A stretch of DNA of 64,000 bases from Flavobacterium sp. CF108 (GCF_900129795.1 NZ_FQWW01000001.1:1054001-1118000); one strand, 5' to 3'; counted from the first letter of the stretch, positions 1-9,342 are shown. The notes: a model not told the origin generated them from the sequence alone. Program-made: numbers and translations.

Positions 1-53
1 CCTGAATATTTAGTTGAAATTGAATTTACAGCTGTTGTACAGTAAATAGTTTT

Positions 54-187
54 TTGCCACGAATTGCACTAATTTCCACTAATTATTTTTTTTGTTTTGC
101 CACAGATTAAAAGGATTTTAGAGATTTCTTTTTGTTTGTCTCAAATTAAAATATATTAATTCGTGAAAATTCGTGAAATTCGTGGCA
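54..187. repeat. intergenic 'gccacgaatt' repeats
   Basis: The leader in front of the first gene contains GCCACGAATTGCACTAATTT, then a 'gccacagattaaaagg' phrase, then two tandem ATTCGTGAAA-type units ending in TTCGTGGCA, which is the reverse complement of the first phrase. The same words recur at 12.4-12.5, 18.7-18.8 and 27.4-28.2 kb, so this is a dispersed non-coding repeat family and not part of the downstream coding sequence. Confidence 0.75.
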
Positions 188-207
188 GAAAACATCACAC
201 ACAATTA

Positions 208-1464
208 ATGACTTCCCAAACTCCAAAACAAATCCTGTTTTCCATTTCTAAATGGATTATTATTTGTGCTTTAATAGGCATATTTTCGGGATCTGCATCT
301 GCATTTTTTCTTGTTTCTTTAGAATGGGTAACACAATATAGAATTCAGCACGACTGGATTATCTGGCTTTTACCTTTAGGCGGATTTTTAGTTGGTTCGA
401 GTTATTATTATTGGGGAGAATCTGTGGTAAAGGGCAATAATTTATTGCTCGAAGAATACGAAAAACCCAAAAAAGTCATTCCGTTTAAAATGGCTCCTTT
501 GATACTTTTAGGAACTTTATTAACGCATTTATTTGGAGGTTCTGCCGGACGCGAAGGTACCGCCGTACAAATGGGAGGCGCAATTGCCGATCAATTCACC
601 AAGATTTTCAAATTAGATAATACCGAACGCAGGATTTTAATTATTCTGGGAATCAGTGCCGGTTTTGCTTCTGTTTTTGGGACACCTTTGGCAGGTGCTA
701 TTTTTGCTTTGGAAGTTTTGTATTTCAGTAAAATTAATTTTAAGAGTATTGTCCTTTCGTTTTTAGTGGCTTATGCCGCTTATTTTACAGTAGAATTTTG
801 GGAAATAAAACATACACATTACAGCATTCCAATTGTTCCTGAACTTAGTTTTAGCACTATATTTTACACCCTATTAGTGGGACTTCTTTCTGGTTTTGCT
901 GCTTTATTATTTTCACGAAGCACACATTTTTGGGGCTCTCTATTTTCGAAAAATATTAAATATCCACCGCTTCGTCCTGTTATTGGCGGGATTATTTTAG
1001 CGATTGCCATTGCAGGTTTAGGATTTACCAAATTCTCCGGACTTGGTGTTCCCGTAATTGTCGATTCATTTTCAAACCAGAGTGAATGGTATGATTTTCT
1101 CCTTAAAATTTTATTTACCGGATTTACTTTAGGTGCCGGTTTTAAAGGCGGAGAAGTAACACCATTATTCTTTGTTGGTGCAACTTTAGGAAGCGCTTTA
1201 TCCTTATTTATCCCAATGCCAATTGCACTTTTAGCCGGAATTGGTTTCGTTGCCGTTTTCTCCGGCGCAACCCACACTCCTATCGCCTGCACGATCATGG
1301 GATTGGAATTATTTGGTATTCAACCCGGAATTTTTATTGCTATTGGATGCATAATAGCTTATTTTTCATCGGGTTCCGTTGGTATTTATAAATCACAAAT
1401 TGTAAAAGGCGCAAAGTATAAATTGTACCAAAGGTTTAAGGGAAAAGAATTGGAACATTTGTAA
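208..1464 (+). CDS. ClC-family voltage-gated chloride channel/exchanger
   Basis: Integral membrane protein of the ClC family, which moves chloride or other anions across the inner membrane, often in exchange for protons. The sequence shows the family signature GGSAGREGT (GREGT at residues about 114-118; the usual form is GREGP), a second helix motif around AIFALEVLYF, and GFKGGEVTPLFF near residue 320, matching the conserved GxFxP region in position. The gating glutamate of GREG is kept, which favours an exchanger-like mechanism, but this is inference. The protein is 418 aa, with no C-terminal CBS domains. The frame is open from a GTG at 163, but those first 15 codons lie in the intergenic repeat, so the ATG at 208 was chosen. 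Confidence 0.9.
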   Translation: MTSQTPKQILFSISKWIIICALIGIFSGSASAFFLVSLEWVTQYRIQHDWIIWLLPLGGFLVGSSYYYWGESVVKGNNLLLEEYEKPKKVIPFKMAPLILLGTLLTHLFGGSAGREGTAVQMGGAIADQFTKIFKLDNTERRILIILGISAGFASVFGTPLAGAIFALEVLYFSKINFKSIVLSFLVAYAAYFTVEFWEIKHTHYSIPIVPELSFSTIFYTLLVGLLSGFAALLFSRSTHFWGSLFSKNIKYPPLRPVIGGIILAIAIAGLGFTKFSGLGVPVIVDSFSNQSEWYDFLLKILFTGFTLGAGFKGGEVTPLFFVGATLGSALSLFIPMPIALLAGIGFVAVFSGATHTPIACTIMGLELFGIQPGIFIAIGCIIAYFSSGSVGIYKSQIVKGAKYKLYQRFKGKELEHL

Positions 1465-1510
1465 AATAAATTTCAAATTCCATTTTTTAAATTCCAAATT
1501 CCAAAAAAAT

Positions 1511-1800
1511 GGATTAAAATCCGTTTCTACAAAATAAACCGTTCCTCCAGAACTATAACATTCCAAAAATAAAAAATCCGCTTAAATCAGCGTTTTCGCG
1601 AAAGCGAATCCGTATCATCCGTGTGCCAATTTTACGCACAGAAAAACGAATATCTCCAACAGATTAAAATCCGTTTCTACAAAATAAACCGTTCCTCAGG
1701 AACTATAAACATTCCAAAAATAAAAAATCCGTTTAAATCAGCGCTTTCGCGAAAGCGAATCCGTATCATCCGTGTGCCAACTTCAAAGACTAAAAAATAT
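1511..1800. repeat. 150-bp tandem duplication
   Basis: Two copies about 150 bp apart share ATTAAAATCCGTTTCTAC, AAAATAAACCGTTCCTC, an AACATTCCAAAAATAAAAAA block, the palindrome TTTCGCGAAAGCGAA, and CCGTATCATCCGTGTGCCAA. They fill the 374-bp gap between the ClC gene and the phosphoesterase. Short frames across it are repeat shadows. Confidence 0.85.
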
Positions 1801-1838
1801 TTTCAGCATTACATTAAAAAAATGTAAATTCGCACACT

Positions 1839-2843
1839 ATGAAAATACAAGATATTCAGGCAATTCAATTATTGCTTGCTGCTCCAAAGAAAATTGTAAT
1901 AATTCCTCACAGAGGACCAGATGGCGACGCCATGGGTTCTACTCTAGCTTTATACCATTTTTTATTAAAAAACAATCACCAGCCAACGGTGATTGCCCCT
2001 AATGATTTTCCTGATTTTTTGGCCTGGCTTCCGGGTTCAGAAACAGTAAAAATCTTTGAAAAAGATACTGAAAACTGTACCAAAATATTAGAAGAAGCCG
2101 AGTTGATTTTTACACTCGACTTTAATGCATTTCATCGCACAGGCGAAATGGAACATACTTTAGCAAAGCTGACCGCTCCGTTTATTATGATCGACCATCA
2201 TGAAAAACCGCACGATTATGCCGCTTATATGTATTCTGATACTTCATACGGATCAACTTGTGAGATGGTTTACAACTTTATCACCTTTTTAAACAAAAAA
2301 GAAGATATTGACAAAACCATTGCAACTTGTATTTATACCGGAATTTTAACTGATTCTGGTTCATTCCGCTTTCCGGGAACTACAGGAAACACACACCGAA
2401 TTATTGCAGAATTAATTGATTTAGGAGTTGAAAACACTCAAATTCCGGTTTTACTATACGATAACAGTTCGTACAGCCGTTTGCAATTATTAGGACGTGC
2501 GCTGCAAAATATGAAAGTTTTTGAAGAACATAAAACTTCTTATACCACTCTTACTCAGGAAGAACTAGATTCTTTTCATTATGTAAAAGGCGATACAGAA
2601 GGAATTGTTAATTACGGATTAAGTATTAAAGGAATTGTTTTTACGGCTATCTTTATCGAAAATAGAGACGAAAAAATAATCAAAATCTCTTTCCGTTCAC
2701 AAGGAGGATTTGATGTAAACCAGTTTGCAAGAGATCACTTTAACGGCGGAGGCCACGTAAACGCTGCCGGAGGAAGATCTGATGTAACAATGGAAGAAAC
2801 CGTTAAAAAGTTTGAAGATTTAGTAACTAAACTAAAATTATAA
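1839..2843 (+). CDS. DHH-family phosphoesterase (NrnA-like)
   Basis: Cytoplasmic DHH/DHHA1 phosphoesterase of the NrnA type, a family that degrades 2-5 nt oligoribonucleotides and can dephosphorylate pAp. Visible motifs in order are PHRGPDGDAMGS (metal-binding Asp cluster, about residues 27-38), LDFNAFHR (motif II), MIDHHEKPHD (the DHH signature), and the C-terminal substrate-binding GGGHVNAAGG near residue 305. Length 334 aa is normal. It is followed after only 7 bp by gldI, so the two are probably cotranscribed. Family assignment is secure. The exact substrate is inferred from the family. Confidence 0.9.
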   Translation: MKIQDIQAIQLLLAAPKKIVIIPHRGPDGDAMGSTLALYHFLLKNNHQPTVIAPNDFPDFLAWLPGSETVKIFEKDTENCTKILEEAELIFTLDFNAFHRTGEMEHTLAKLTAPFIMIDHHEKPHDYAAYMYSDTSYGSTCEMVYNFITFLNKKEDIDKTIATCIYTGILTDSGSFRFPGTTGNTHRIIAELIDLGVENTQIPVLLYDNSSYSRLQLLGRALQNMKVFEEHKTSYTTLTQEELDSFHYVKGDTEGIVNYGLSIKGIVFTAIFIENRDEKIIKISFRSQGGFDVNQFARDHFNGGGHVNAAGGRSDVTMEETVKKFEDLVTKLKL

Positions 2844-2850
2844 AACCAAT

Positions 2851-3513
2851 ATGAACTACTTAAAACTTAGCATTTACTCCCTGCTTTTTGCAGTTGTATT
2901 GGCAGGCTGTAAGCACCATGAAGAAGCTCGAAGACCAATTTCGAGAGCTTCGGGTACTTTTATGAAAAAATCGGCTGATAGAAATAAAAAGTTAGTGGCA
3001 AGCGAAGAGGAAGTCATTAAGAAAATCATCAAAAGCAATCCGAAAGTAAAATATTACGCTACTAAAAAAGGATATTGGTTTTCTTATGATGAAAAAAGTG
3101 CTGCCGAAACGGCAACTCCAAAAAAAGGAGATATTGCTTACTTCAATTTAGAAGTTAAAAATATCGACGGTACGCTTATTTATTCAGAATCTGATCTTGG
3201 TCCACAGACTTATTATGTAGACAAACAAGATATTATGATGGGATTACGCGATGGAATCAAATACATGAAAAAAGGAGAAACGGTTACTTTCCTGTTTCCA
3301 TCTCATATAGCATACGGATACCACGGAGACAACAAAAAAATTGGCCCTAATGAATCCTTAATTTGTACTGTTACACTTCGTAATTTCGTTCCAGATCCGG
3401 CACAAACTACTGCTGCTCCTGCTGCGGGTACAGGTGTCACATCAGTAAAAACTCCAAAACCTGCAGCTGTAAAACCAGCCGCAACAACTAAAAAAGATAC
3501 AATAAACCCATAA
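2851..3513 (+). CDS. gldI: gliding-motility peptidyl-prolyl isomerase GldI
   Basis: FKBP-type peptidyl-prolyl cis-trans isomerase predicted to be a lipoprotein: the N-terminus ends in a lipobox LAGC with the acylated Cys at residue 20. A single FKBP domain lies at roughly residues 95-185 (KKGDIAYFNLEV through the AYGYHG and CTVTLRNF strands). In Flavobacterium johnsoniae GldI is required for gliding, probably as a periplasmic folding factor for gliding/T9SS components. The order phosphoesterase, gldI, second isomerase supports the name. Oddly, after the FKBP fold there is a tail of about 35 residues rich in Ala, Pro, Thr and Lys. Confidence 0.85.
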   Translation: MNYLKLSIYSLLFAVVLAGCKHHEEARRPISRASGTFMKKSADRNKKLVASEEEVIKKIIKSNPKVKYYATKKGYWFSYDEKSAAETATPKKGDIAYFNLEVKNIDGTLIYSESDLGPQTYYVDKQDIMMGLRDGIKYMKKGETVTFLFPSHIAYGYHGDNKKIGPNESLICTVTLRNFVPDPAQTTAAPAAGTGVTSVKTPKPAAVKPAATTKKDTINP

Positions 3514-3529
3514 AAAAACATTTTAAGAA

Positions 3530-4603
3530 ATGAAAAAAAGTATTTTATTATTACTATTAGCCGTAAGCTCATTGTATTCATGTAAAGATGACCACAGTAA
3601 TTTACCAGATGGTTTATATGCTGATATCGAAACGAATAAAGGACACATCATTGTTGAATTAGATTACAAAAAAGCGCCAATAACTGTTGCAAACTTTGTA
3701 ACCTTAGCAGAAGGTAAAAACGAATTTGTTACGGATGAAAAATTAAAAAGCAAACCATTTTTTGACGGTTTAAAATTCCACAGAGTTATTGAAGATTTCA
3801 TGATTCAGTCTGGAGACCCGCTAGGAACAGGTTCTGGAGATACAGGATATAAATTTAAAGATGAATTCTCAGATTTAAAATTTGACAAAGCTGGTGTTTT
3901 AGCAATGGCAAACAACGGGCCTGGAACAAACAGCAGCCAGTTTTTCATTACTCATGTTGAAACGCCTTGGTTAGACAATAAACATACGATTTTTGGACAC
4001 GTTGTTGAAAAAGGACAAGAAGTAGTAAATAAAGTAGTTCAGGGAGATAATATTGTTGCTGTAACTATTATCAGAAATGGTGAAGCAGCTAAAAAGTTTG
4101 ATGCAGTAAAAGTATTCCACGATTATTTTGCTGATATCGCTAAAGAACAAAGCAAATACGCTGGAGCTCAAAAAGAAAAAGTAGATTTCTACGCTTCTAT
4201 AAGACCAAAAGCAACTAAAACTTCAACTGGTTTAGAATATGTTATTACTGAAAAAGGTTCAGGGAAAAAACCTGCAATAGGAACTCAGGTTTACATTCAC
4301 TACGCTGGTTTCCTTGAAAACGGAACTTTATTTGATTCAAGCATCGAAGAAGTTAATAAAACTTTCGGAAAATTTGACGCTGCAAGAGCAGAACAACACG
4401 GTTATCAGCCAATTCCTTTCCAAGCAGGAAAAAAAGACGGTTTAATTCCTGGATTTATTGAAGGAATCGAAAAACTTTCTTTTGGTGATAAAGCGGTTCT
4501 TTTTATTCCATCTCATTTAGCTTATGGAGCAACTGGAGCTGGAGGAGTTATTCCGCCAAATGCAAATATTATTTTTGAAGTTCAATTATTAGAAAAACCA
4601 TAA
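3530..4603 (+). CDS. cyclophilin-FKBP fusion peptidyl-prolyl isomerase, lipoprotein
   Basis: Two-domain peptidyl-prolyl isomerase. A lipoprotein signal ends in LYSC (Cys18), followed by a cyclophilin domain at about residues 30-185 (FHRVIEDFMIQSGDP, MANNGPGTNSSQFFIT, NKHTIFGHVV) and an FKBP domain at about 215-357 (YIHYAGFLENGTLFDSS, AYGATGAGGVIPPNANI). Both catalytic folds look intact, so it probably assists proline isomerisation of envelope proteins. It starts 16 bp after gldI and likely shares its transcript. The next gene is a close paralogue with the same domain order, indicating a local duplication. Confidence 0.9.
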   Translation: MKKSILLLLLAVSSLYSCKDDHSNLPDGLYADIETNKGHIIVELDYKKAPITVANFVTLAEGKNEFVTDEKLKSKPFFDGLKFHRVIEDFMIQSGDPLGTGSGDTGYKFKDEFSDLKFDKAGVLAMANNGPGTNSSQFFITHVETPWLDNKHTIFGHVVEKGQEVVNKVVQGDNIVAVTIIRNGEAAKKFDAVKVFHDYFADIAKEQSKYAGAQKEKVDFYASIRPKATKTSTGLEYVITEKGSGKKPAIGTQVYIHYAGFLENGTLFDSSIEEVNKTFGKFDAARAEQHGYQPIPFQAGKKDGLIPGFIEGIEKLSFGDKAVLFIPSHLAYGATGAGGVIPPNANIIFEVQLLEKP

Positions 4604-4660
4604 TTAGTTTTATAATTAAATTCTTATAATTAGTTTTACAGACTTAAATTGAAAAACACA

Positions 4661-5818
4661 ATGAAATTTAAATTTCTATTTTTATTCTGTCTGGCTGTAT
4701 TAAACATTCAGGCGCAAGCAAAAAAAACTACTACGAAAGCAAAACCAAAAACGGCTAAAACAGCTGTTGCGGCAAATCCAGCTGAAGGTATTTTTGCTAC
4801 AATTTCAACAACAAAAGGAGATATTGTTCTTTCATTAGAATATGTAAAAGCTCCCGTTACGGTGGCTAACTTTATTTCTTTGGCAGAAGGGAAAAATCCT
4901 TTTGTAAAAGTGGAAAAACTTAAAGGAAAGCCTTTTTATGATGGTTTAAAATTCCACAGAGTTATTGCAGATTTCATGATTCAGGGTGGTGATCCGGACG
5001 GAAATGGTTCTGGTGGCCCTGGATATTCTTTTAAAGATGAATTTGTCAGCGATTTAAAATTTGAAAAAGGCGGTGTTTTAGCAATGGCTAATTCAGGTCC
5101 TGCAACAAACGGAAGCCAGTTTTTTATCACACATAAAGATACACCTTGGTTAAACGGAAAACATACTATTTTTGGTCATGTAGTTTCTGGAATGGACGTT
5201 GTAAATAAAATTGCTCAGAATGATGTGATGACAAAAATTACAATTACACGCAAAGGTGCTGCAGCTAAAAAATTTGATGCCGTAAAAGTTTTTAGTGATA
5301 ATGAAAAAAACCAAGAAGCTAATAAAGCTGAAGAGGCTAAAAAACTAGAAATCTTAAAAGCACAATCTCAAAAGGTTGCTGCAGAAAAAGCAGCTTATTT
5401 TACAGCTACAAAAGCTAAAGCAACTACAACTGCATCTGGTTTAAAATATGTAGTTACTAAAAACGGAACAGGAGTTAAAGGTGCTGAAGGTTCAAATATC
5501 TTTTTTCATTATGCCGGATATTTTGAAGACGGAAATCTTTTTGACAGCAGTATAACTGATGTTGCAAAAGCATACGGAAAATATGATGCAAACAGAGACG
5601 CTCAAGGCGGATATAAAGCTTTTCCTTTTACTGTTGGTAAAAAAGACGGTATGATTCCTGGTTTTATCGAAGCTCTTGATTTGATGACAGACGGAGAAAA
5701 AGCAATTTTCTTCCTTCCTGCAAATTTAGCTTACGGAGCGCAAGGTGCCGGAGGAGTTATTCCACCAAACGCTACTTTGGTTTTTGAAATTGAAACCTAT
5801 CAAAATCAGCCTAAATAA
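4661..5818 (+). CDS. cyclophilin-FKBP fusion peptidyl-prolyl isomerase, Sec-exported
   Basis: Paralogue of the preceding gene with the same cyclophilin (about residues 45-195; FHRVIADFMIQGGDPDGNG, MANSGPATNGSQFFIT) and FKBP (about 255-385) domains. They are joined by a Lys/Ala/Glu-rich linker that may form a coiled coil. The N-terminus is an ordinary Sec signal peptide ending near QAQA and lacks a lipobox, so this copy should be soluble in the periplasm while its neighbour is lipid-anchored. The frame is open from a TTG at 4649, but the ATG at 4661 begins directly at the signal peptide and was preferred. It is followed by a terminator. Confidence 0.9.
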   Translation: MKFKFLFLFCLAVLNIQAQAKKTTTKAKPKTAKTAVAANPAEGIFATISTTKGDIVLSLEYVKAPVTVANFISLAEGKNPFVKVEKLKGKPFYDGLKFHRVIADFMIQGGDPDGNGSGGPGYSFKDEFVSDLKFEKGGVLAMANSGPATNGSQFFITHKDTPWLNGKHTIFGHVVSGMDVVNKIAQNDVMTKITITRKGAAAKKFDAVKVFSDNEKNQEANKAEEAKKLEILKAQSQKVAAEKAAYFTATKAKATTTASGLKYVVTKNGTGVKGAEGSNIFFHYAGYFEDGNLFDSSITDVAKAYGKYDANRDAQGGYKAFPFTVGKKDGMIPGFIEALDLMTDGEKAIFFLPANLAYGAQGAGGVIPPNATLVFEIETYQNQPK

Positions 5819-5845
5819 GATTTTAAATTCTTTTTAAAATATAGT

Positions 5846-5880
5846 AAAGCCATCAAAATTAAATTTTTGGTGGCTTTTTA
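5846..5880 (+). terminator. Rho-independent terminator
   Basis: Hairpin AAAGCCATCAAAA / TTTTGGTGGCTTT followed by a T run. It closes the phosphoesterase-gldI-isomerase row. Confidence 0.8.
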
Positions 5881-5989
5881 ATTTCTCAAATTCTGTCAAA
5901 TCTTTAAAATTGAATTCAATAACACATCCTCAATATACACATTGATAACGTTTGCGCATATTTTCTATTAATTCTTAAACAAAATAACT

Positions 5990-5997
5990 TACCTTTG
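5990..5997 (+). promoter_or_regulatory. putative -7 box TACCTTTG
   Basis: This fits the Bacteroidota primary-sigma -7 consensus TAnnTTTG and sits 32 bp upstream of the DMT transporter ATG. No clear -33 TTG was found. Confidence 0.5.
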
Positions 5998-6029
5998 CCG
6001 GCTTGAATTTTTTAAAATAAACAATCAAA

Positions 6030-6926
6030 ATGTCACAAAATAACGTATTAAAAGGAGTGTTTTTAGTTGCTTTAGGAGCTACAACTTACGGAATGTTAGC
6101 CACTTTTGTAAAAATGGCTTATTCTGAAGGATATACAACTGCCGAAGTAACAACCTCTCAATTTGTACTTGGAATTATTGGTATTTTGATCATCAACGCT
6201 TTTCAAAAAGTAAAAAACAAAGAAAAAGTAGTAAAAGCTACTTCAAAGAATATATTTCATTTAATGCTTGCCGGAACTTCTTTAGGAATGACAAGTTTAT
6301 TCTACTATCTGGCCGTTAAGTTTATTCCTGTTTCTATTGGAATAGTTTTATTAATGCAGACCGTTTGGATGGGCGTTTTACTTGAAATGATTTTAGAAAA
6401 AAAATTACCTTCTAAACAAAAAGTCTTTGCGGTTTTTATTGTTTTGATTGGAACTGTTTTAGCCACTAATATTATCCACAATGATATTGTGCTTGACTGG
6501 CGCGGAATCGTTTGGGGAGTTTTGGCTGCAGCCTCATTTACTACCACAATGTTTACGGCAAACCGTGTTGCAACTGGAATTTCTTCTGCACAGCGTAGTT
6601 TATATATGCTTTTGGGCGGAGCCGTAATTGTATTTACTTTCGCATTTTTTACTCAGGTTACACCTTTCAATCTGGCAATTTTCCTGAAATGGGGAATTGT
6701 TTTATCATTATTCGGAACAATAATTCCGCCACTTTTAATGAATTTAGGTTTTCCGTTAACCGGAATTGGTTTAGGAAGTATTGTTTCTGCATTAGAACTT
6801 CCGGTTTCTGTAATGATGGCTTATGTACTTTTAAATGAAAAAGTGATTCTTACACAATGGATTGGAATTGTTCTTATCATTTTGGCAATCATCATTATGA
6901 ATGTAAATTTCAAACGCAAAATTTAA
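6030..6926 (+). CDS. EamA/DMT-family transporter
   Basis: Hydrophobic 298-aa protein with about ten predicted membrane segments in two EamA repeats. The first starts at GVFLVALGATTYGMLATFVKM and the second around WRGIVWGVLAAASFTTTMFT. The end is KRKI, giving a positive cytoplasmic C-terminus. DMT-superfamily proteins of this type export metabolites such as amino acids or sugars, or give drug resistance. The substrate cannot be read from the sequence. It has its own TAnnTTTG promoter and is preceded by a terminator, so it is a separate unit. Confidence 0.85.
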   Translation: MSQNNVLKGVFLVALGATTYGMLATFVKMAYSEGYTTAEVTTSQFVLGIIGILIINAFQKVKNKEKVVKATSKNIFHLMLAGTSLGMTSLFYYLAVKFIPVSIGIVLLMQTVWMGVLLEMILEKKLPSKQKVFAVFIVLIGTVLATNIIHNDIVLDWRGIVWGVLAAASFTTTMFTANRVATGISSAQRSLYMLLGGAVIVFTFAFFTQVTPFNLAIFLKWGIVLSLFGTIIPPLLMNLGFPLTGIGLGSIVSALELPVSVMMAYVLLNEKVILTQWIGIVLIILAIIIMNVNFKRKI

Positions 6927-7013
6927 GATTTTTTGCATGTTATTAAAAAAAGCTGTCTTGTAATGTAATAAGTGTTAATTTTTTTATAATTTAGTTATAA
7001 ATAATTAATTATC

Positions 7014-7370
7014 ATGAATTTACCTTGGCATTTATATTTAATGGCGATACTTTATATTCTTGCCGGATTCAATCATTTTCGAAAGCCCGGAATGTACATT
7101 AAAATCATTCCTCCATTTTTTAAAAACCCTAAAATACTAAATACTTTAAGCGGAATTGCTGAAGTGGTCTTAGGTGTTTTACTAATGTTTTCTCTTACCA
7201 CACAATATGCCGCATGGGGAATTATTGCATTGTTGATTGCAATATTTCCTGCGAATTTATATATGTTTCAAAATAAAAAGGCAAGTTTTGGTTTACCAAA
7301 ATGGATTTTATTTGTACGTTTGCCCTTACAAGTTGTTTTGATGGTTTGGGCATTCCAATATACCCTATAA
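7014..7370 (+). CDS. DoxX-like small membrane protein
   Basis: Protein of 118 aa with four hydrophobic segments, resembling the DoxX/MauE-like family. The N-terminus HLYLMAILYILAGFNHFRKP and the following IIPPFFKNPKILNTLSGIAEVV match the typical helix 1-loop-helix 2 pattern. The role is unknown. Family members are linked to thiol or quinone redox chemistry in some bacteria. It is followed after 33 bp by the aquaporin gene and could be cotranscribed. The upstream sequence contains CTTGTAATGTAATAAG, a variant of a leader motif seen before several other genes in this window. Confidence 0.65.
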   Translation: MNLPWHLYLMAILYILAGFNHFRKPGMYIKIIPPFFKNPKILNTLSGIAEVVLGVLLMFSLTTQYAAWGIIALLIAIFPANLYMFQNKKASFGLPKWILFVRLPLQVVLMVWAFQYTL

Positions 7371-7403
7371 CAATCAAATCTATTAATCTTAAATTATTTT
7401 ATT

Positions 7404-8111
7404 ATGAAAAAATTGTTTGCAGAGTTTTTCGGAACTTATTGGCTGGTTTTTGGAGGTTGTGGAAGCGCCATTTTTGCTGCTGGTTATCCTGAATTAGGAA
7501 TCGGGTTTGCAGGTGTTGCTTTAGCATTTGGTTTAACTGTTTTAACAATGGCGTACGCTGTTGGACATATTTCGGGCGGACATTTTAATCCCGCTGTTTC
7601 ATTTGGTTTATGGGCTGGCGGAAGATTTCCTGCCAAAGATCTTATTCCTTACATTATAGCACAATGTATTGGTGCAATTGCTGCTGCGGGAACATTATAT
7701 ACAATCGCATCAGGAAAAGCAGGATTTATAATCGATAATACTAAAGCCGGAGCCTTTGCTTCAAATGGTTTTGGGGCATTTTCTCCTGACGGATATTCAT
7801 TAGGATCAGCTTTTATTGCAGAGTTTGTACTGACTTTATTTTTCTTATTGGTAATCTTAGGTGCAACAGATAAATTCGCAAACGGAGGATTTGCCGGTAT
7901 TGCAATTGGTCTTGGATTAACGTTGATTCATTTAATTAGTATTCCAATTACAAATACATCTGTAAATCCTGCAAGATCATTATCTCAGGCAATTTTTACT
8001 GGCGGAGAACCACTTTCGCAGGTTTGGTTATTTTGGGCAGCTCCAATTTTAGGCGCCATTGCAGCCGGATTTATTTATAAAACATTACTGCAAAATCACA
8101 CAGAAGCATAA
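7404..8111 (+). CDS. aqpZ: aquaporin Z-like water channel
   Basis: MIP-family channel of 235 aa with six membrane helices and both pore-forming NPA boxes: [11 protein letters not shown] (NPA at 62-64) and [10 protein letters not shown] (NPAR at 188-191). The narrow-filter arginine after the second NPA is present, and the sequence is AqpZ-like, not GlpF-like, with a short loop after the second NPA, so water permeation is the expected function. It lies between two small membrane-protein genes at short spacing (33 and 31 bp), suggesting an osmotic or envelope-stress operon. Confidence 0.92.
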   Translation: MKKLFAEFFGTYWLVFGGCGSAIFAAGYPELGIGFAGVALAFGLTVLTMAYAVGHISGGHFNPAVSFGLWAGGRFPAKDLIPYIIAQCIGAIAAAGTLYTIASGKAGFIIDNTKAGAFASNGFGAFSPDGYSLGSAFIAEFVLTLFFLLVILGATDKFANGGFAGIAIGLGLTLIHLISIPITNTSVNPARSLSQAIFTGGEPLSQVWLFWAAPILGAIAAGFIYKTLLQNHTEA

Positions 8112-8142
8112 CTAATCTAATTATAACTTAAAAAAAAATATT

Positions 8143-8385
8143 ATGGAATTTTTATATTTCTTATTAATAGGCGCAATTTCTGGATGGTTAGCCGGTCAAT
8201 TGTGGAAAGGTGCCGGTTTCGGACTAATTGGTAACATAATTGTTGGAATTATTGGTGGATTTGTTGGCGGCTGGATTGCCGGCAAATTTGGTATTGGCGG
8301 CGGCGGGCTTCTTTGGCAGATTATAATTGCTGCCGGAGGTGCATGGATCTTACTATTTATTATTAGTTTGATTAAAAAAGCATAA
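8143..8385 (+). CDS. GlsB/YeaQ/YmgE-family stress-response membrane protein
   Basis: An 80-aa, very glycine-rich membrane protein with three hydrophobic segments and the family pattern ISGWLAGQLWKGAGFGLIGN followed by VGIIGGFVGGWIAGKFGI. This transglycosylase-associated family is induced by stress in many bacteria but its biochemical role is not known. Its position after the aquaporin supports a shared osmotic-stress context. A terminator follows. Confidence 0.88.
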   Translation: MEFLYFLLIGAISGWLAGQLWKGAGFGLIGNIIVGIIGGFVGGWIAGKFGIGGGGLLWQIIIAAGGAWILLFIISLIKKA

Positions 8386-8409
8386 ATTTTTTAACCAATT
8401 ATAAAATTT

Positions 8410-8452
8410 AAAGAGAAAATCAGATATATTTATATTTGGTTTTCTCTTTTTC
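8410..8452 (+). terminator. Rho-independent terminator
   Basis: Stem AAAGAGAAAA / TTTTCTCTTT with a loop of about 20 nt and a trailing T-rich run. It ends the aquaporin unit. Confidence 0.7.
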
Positions 8453-8505
8453 TTTAGACAAAATCGAAAAAAGAAAGCTTCATTTCAACTCAAATCTAAT
8501 TGGTT

Positions 8506-9342
8506 ATGAACGAAATTATTTCTTATTTCAGCACTATTCCGTCCTCACACCGGAGTCTTATCTTAATTGGCGGGATTACACTTTTTTGGGTAATAGAAAA
8601 CGCTTTCCCACTGTTTCAAATGCAATATAGAAAATGGCATCATGCGGGAATCAACATTTTTTTTACCATTACTACTATTATTGTCAACTTTATTCTGGCT
8701 TTTATTTTAATCAAAACGGCCAGCTGGACAACTGAAAATAATTTCGGGATTTTACAATGGCTTCCTCAAATTCCTATTTGGCTTTATACCATTATAGGTC
8801 TTCTTTTATTAGATTTAATTGGCGCTTATTTAGTTCATTTTGTACAACATAAAATAAAGTTTTTATGGCGTTTTCATATCATTCATCATACTGATACCTG
8901 GATTGATACCACAACAGCAAACAGACATCATCCGGGCGAGAGTGTAATTCGTTTTGTGTTTACAGCACTTGGCGTATTAATCGTAGGAAGCCCAATGTGG
9001 ATGGTATTTTTATATCAGTCTTTATCTGTTATATTTTCACAATTTAATCATGCTAATATTTCCCTGCCAAATAAACTGGATTTATTCCTAAGCTACTTTA
9101 TTGTTTCTCCCAATATGCATAAAGTACATCATCATTATGTACTGCCTTATACAGACAGTAATTATGGTAATATTTTTTCTGTTTGGGACAGGCTTTTTGG
9201 CACTTATACCTCTTTGCCAAAAGATCAATTAATTTACGGCGTAGATACTCATATGCTTGCCGAAGAAAACAACCAATTGAAAAATTTATTGCAAATTCCG
9301 TTTCAAAAATCAAGATCTGCAAAAAACACTAAAAATCAATAA
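8506..9342 (+). CDS. sterol desaturase / fatty-acid hydroxylase family protein
   Basis: Membrane di-iron enzyme of the fatty-acid hydroxylase superfamily, 278 aa. The three histidine clusters that bind the iron pair are visible: HFVQHKIKFLWRFHIIHH (HxxxH...HxxHH pattern) and HKVHHHY, with additional ANRHH between them. Members hydroxylate or desaturate lipids, sterols or carotenoids. The substrate here is unknown. About four membrane helices precede and separate the His boxes. The frame opens at a TTG at 8500, but the ATG at 8506 is the better start. No obvious operon partner. Confidence 0.85.
   Translation: MNEIISYFSTIPSSHRSLILIGGITLFWVIENAFPLFQMQYRKWHHAGINIFFTITTIIVNFILAFILIKTASWTTENNFGILQWLPQIPIWLYTIIGLLLLDLIGAYLVHFVQHKIKFLWRFHIIHHTDTWIDTTTANRHHPGESVIRFVFTALGVLIVGSPMWMVFLYQSLSVIFSQFNHANISLPNKLDLFLSYFIVSPNMHKVHHHYVLPYTDSNYGNIFSVWDRLFGTYTSLPKDQLIYGVDTHMLAEENNQLKNLLQIPFQKSRSAKNTKNQ

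Noticed and set aside
163..207. Extended N-terminus of the ClC gene from GTG
   Set aside because: The extra codons are a copy of the dispersed 'attcgtgaaa' repeat.
864..1298. Minus-strand frame of 144 codons
   Set aside because: Antisense shadow of the ClC gene without its own start context.
1621..2002. Two short plus-strand frames before the phosphoesterase
   Set aside because: One lies in the tandem repeat, the other overlaps the phosphoesterase in another frame.
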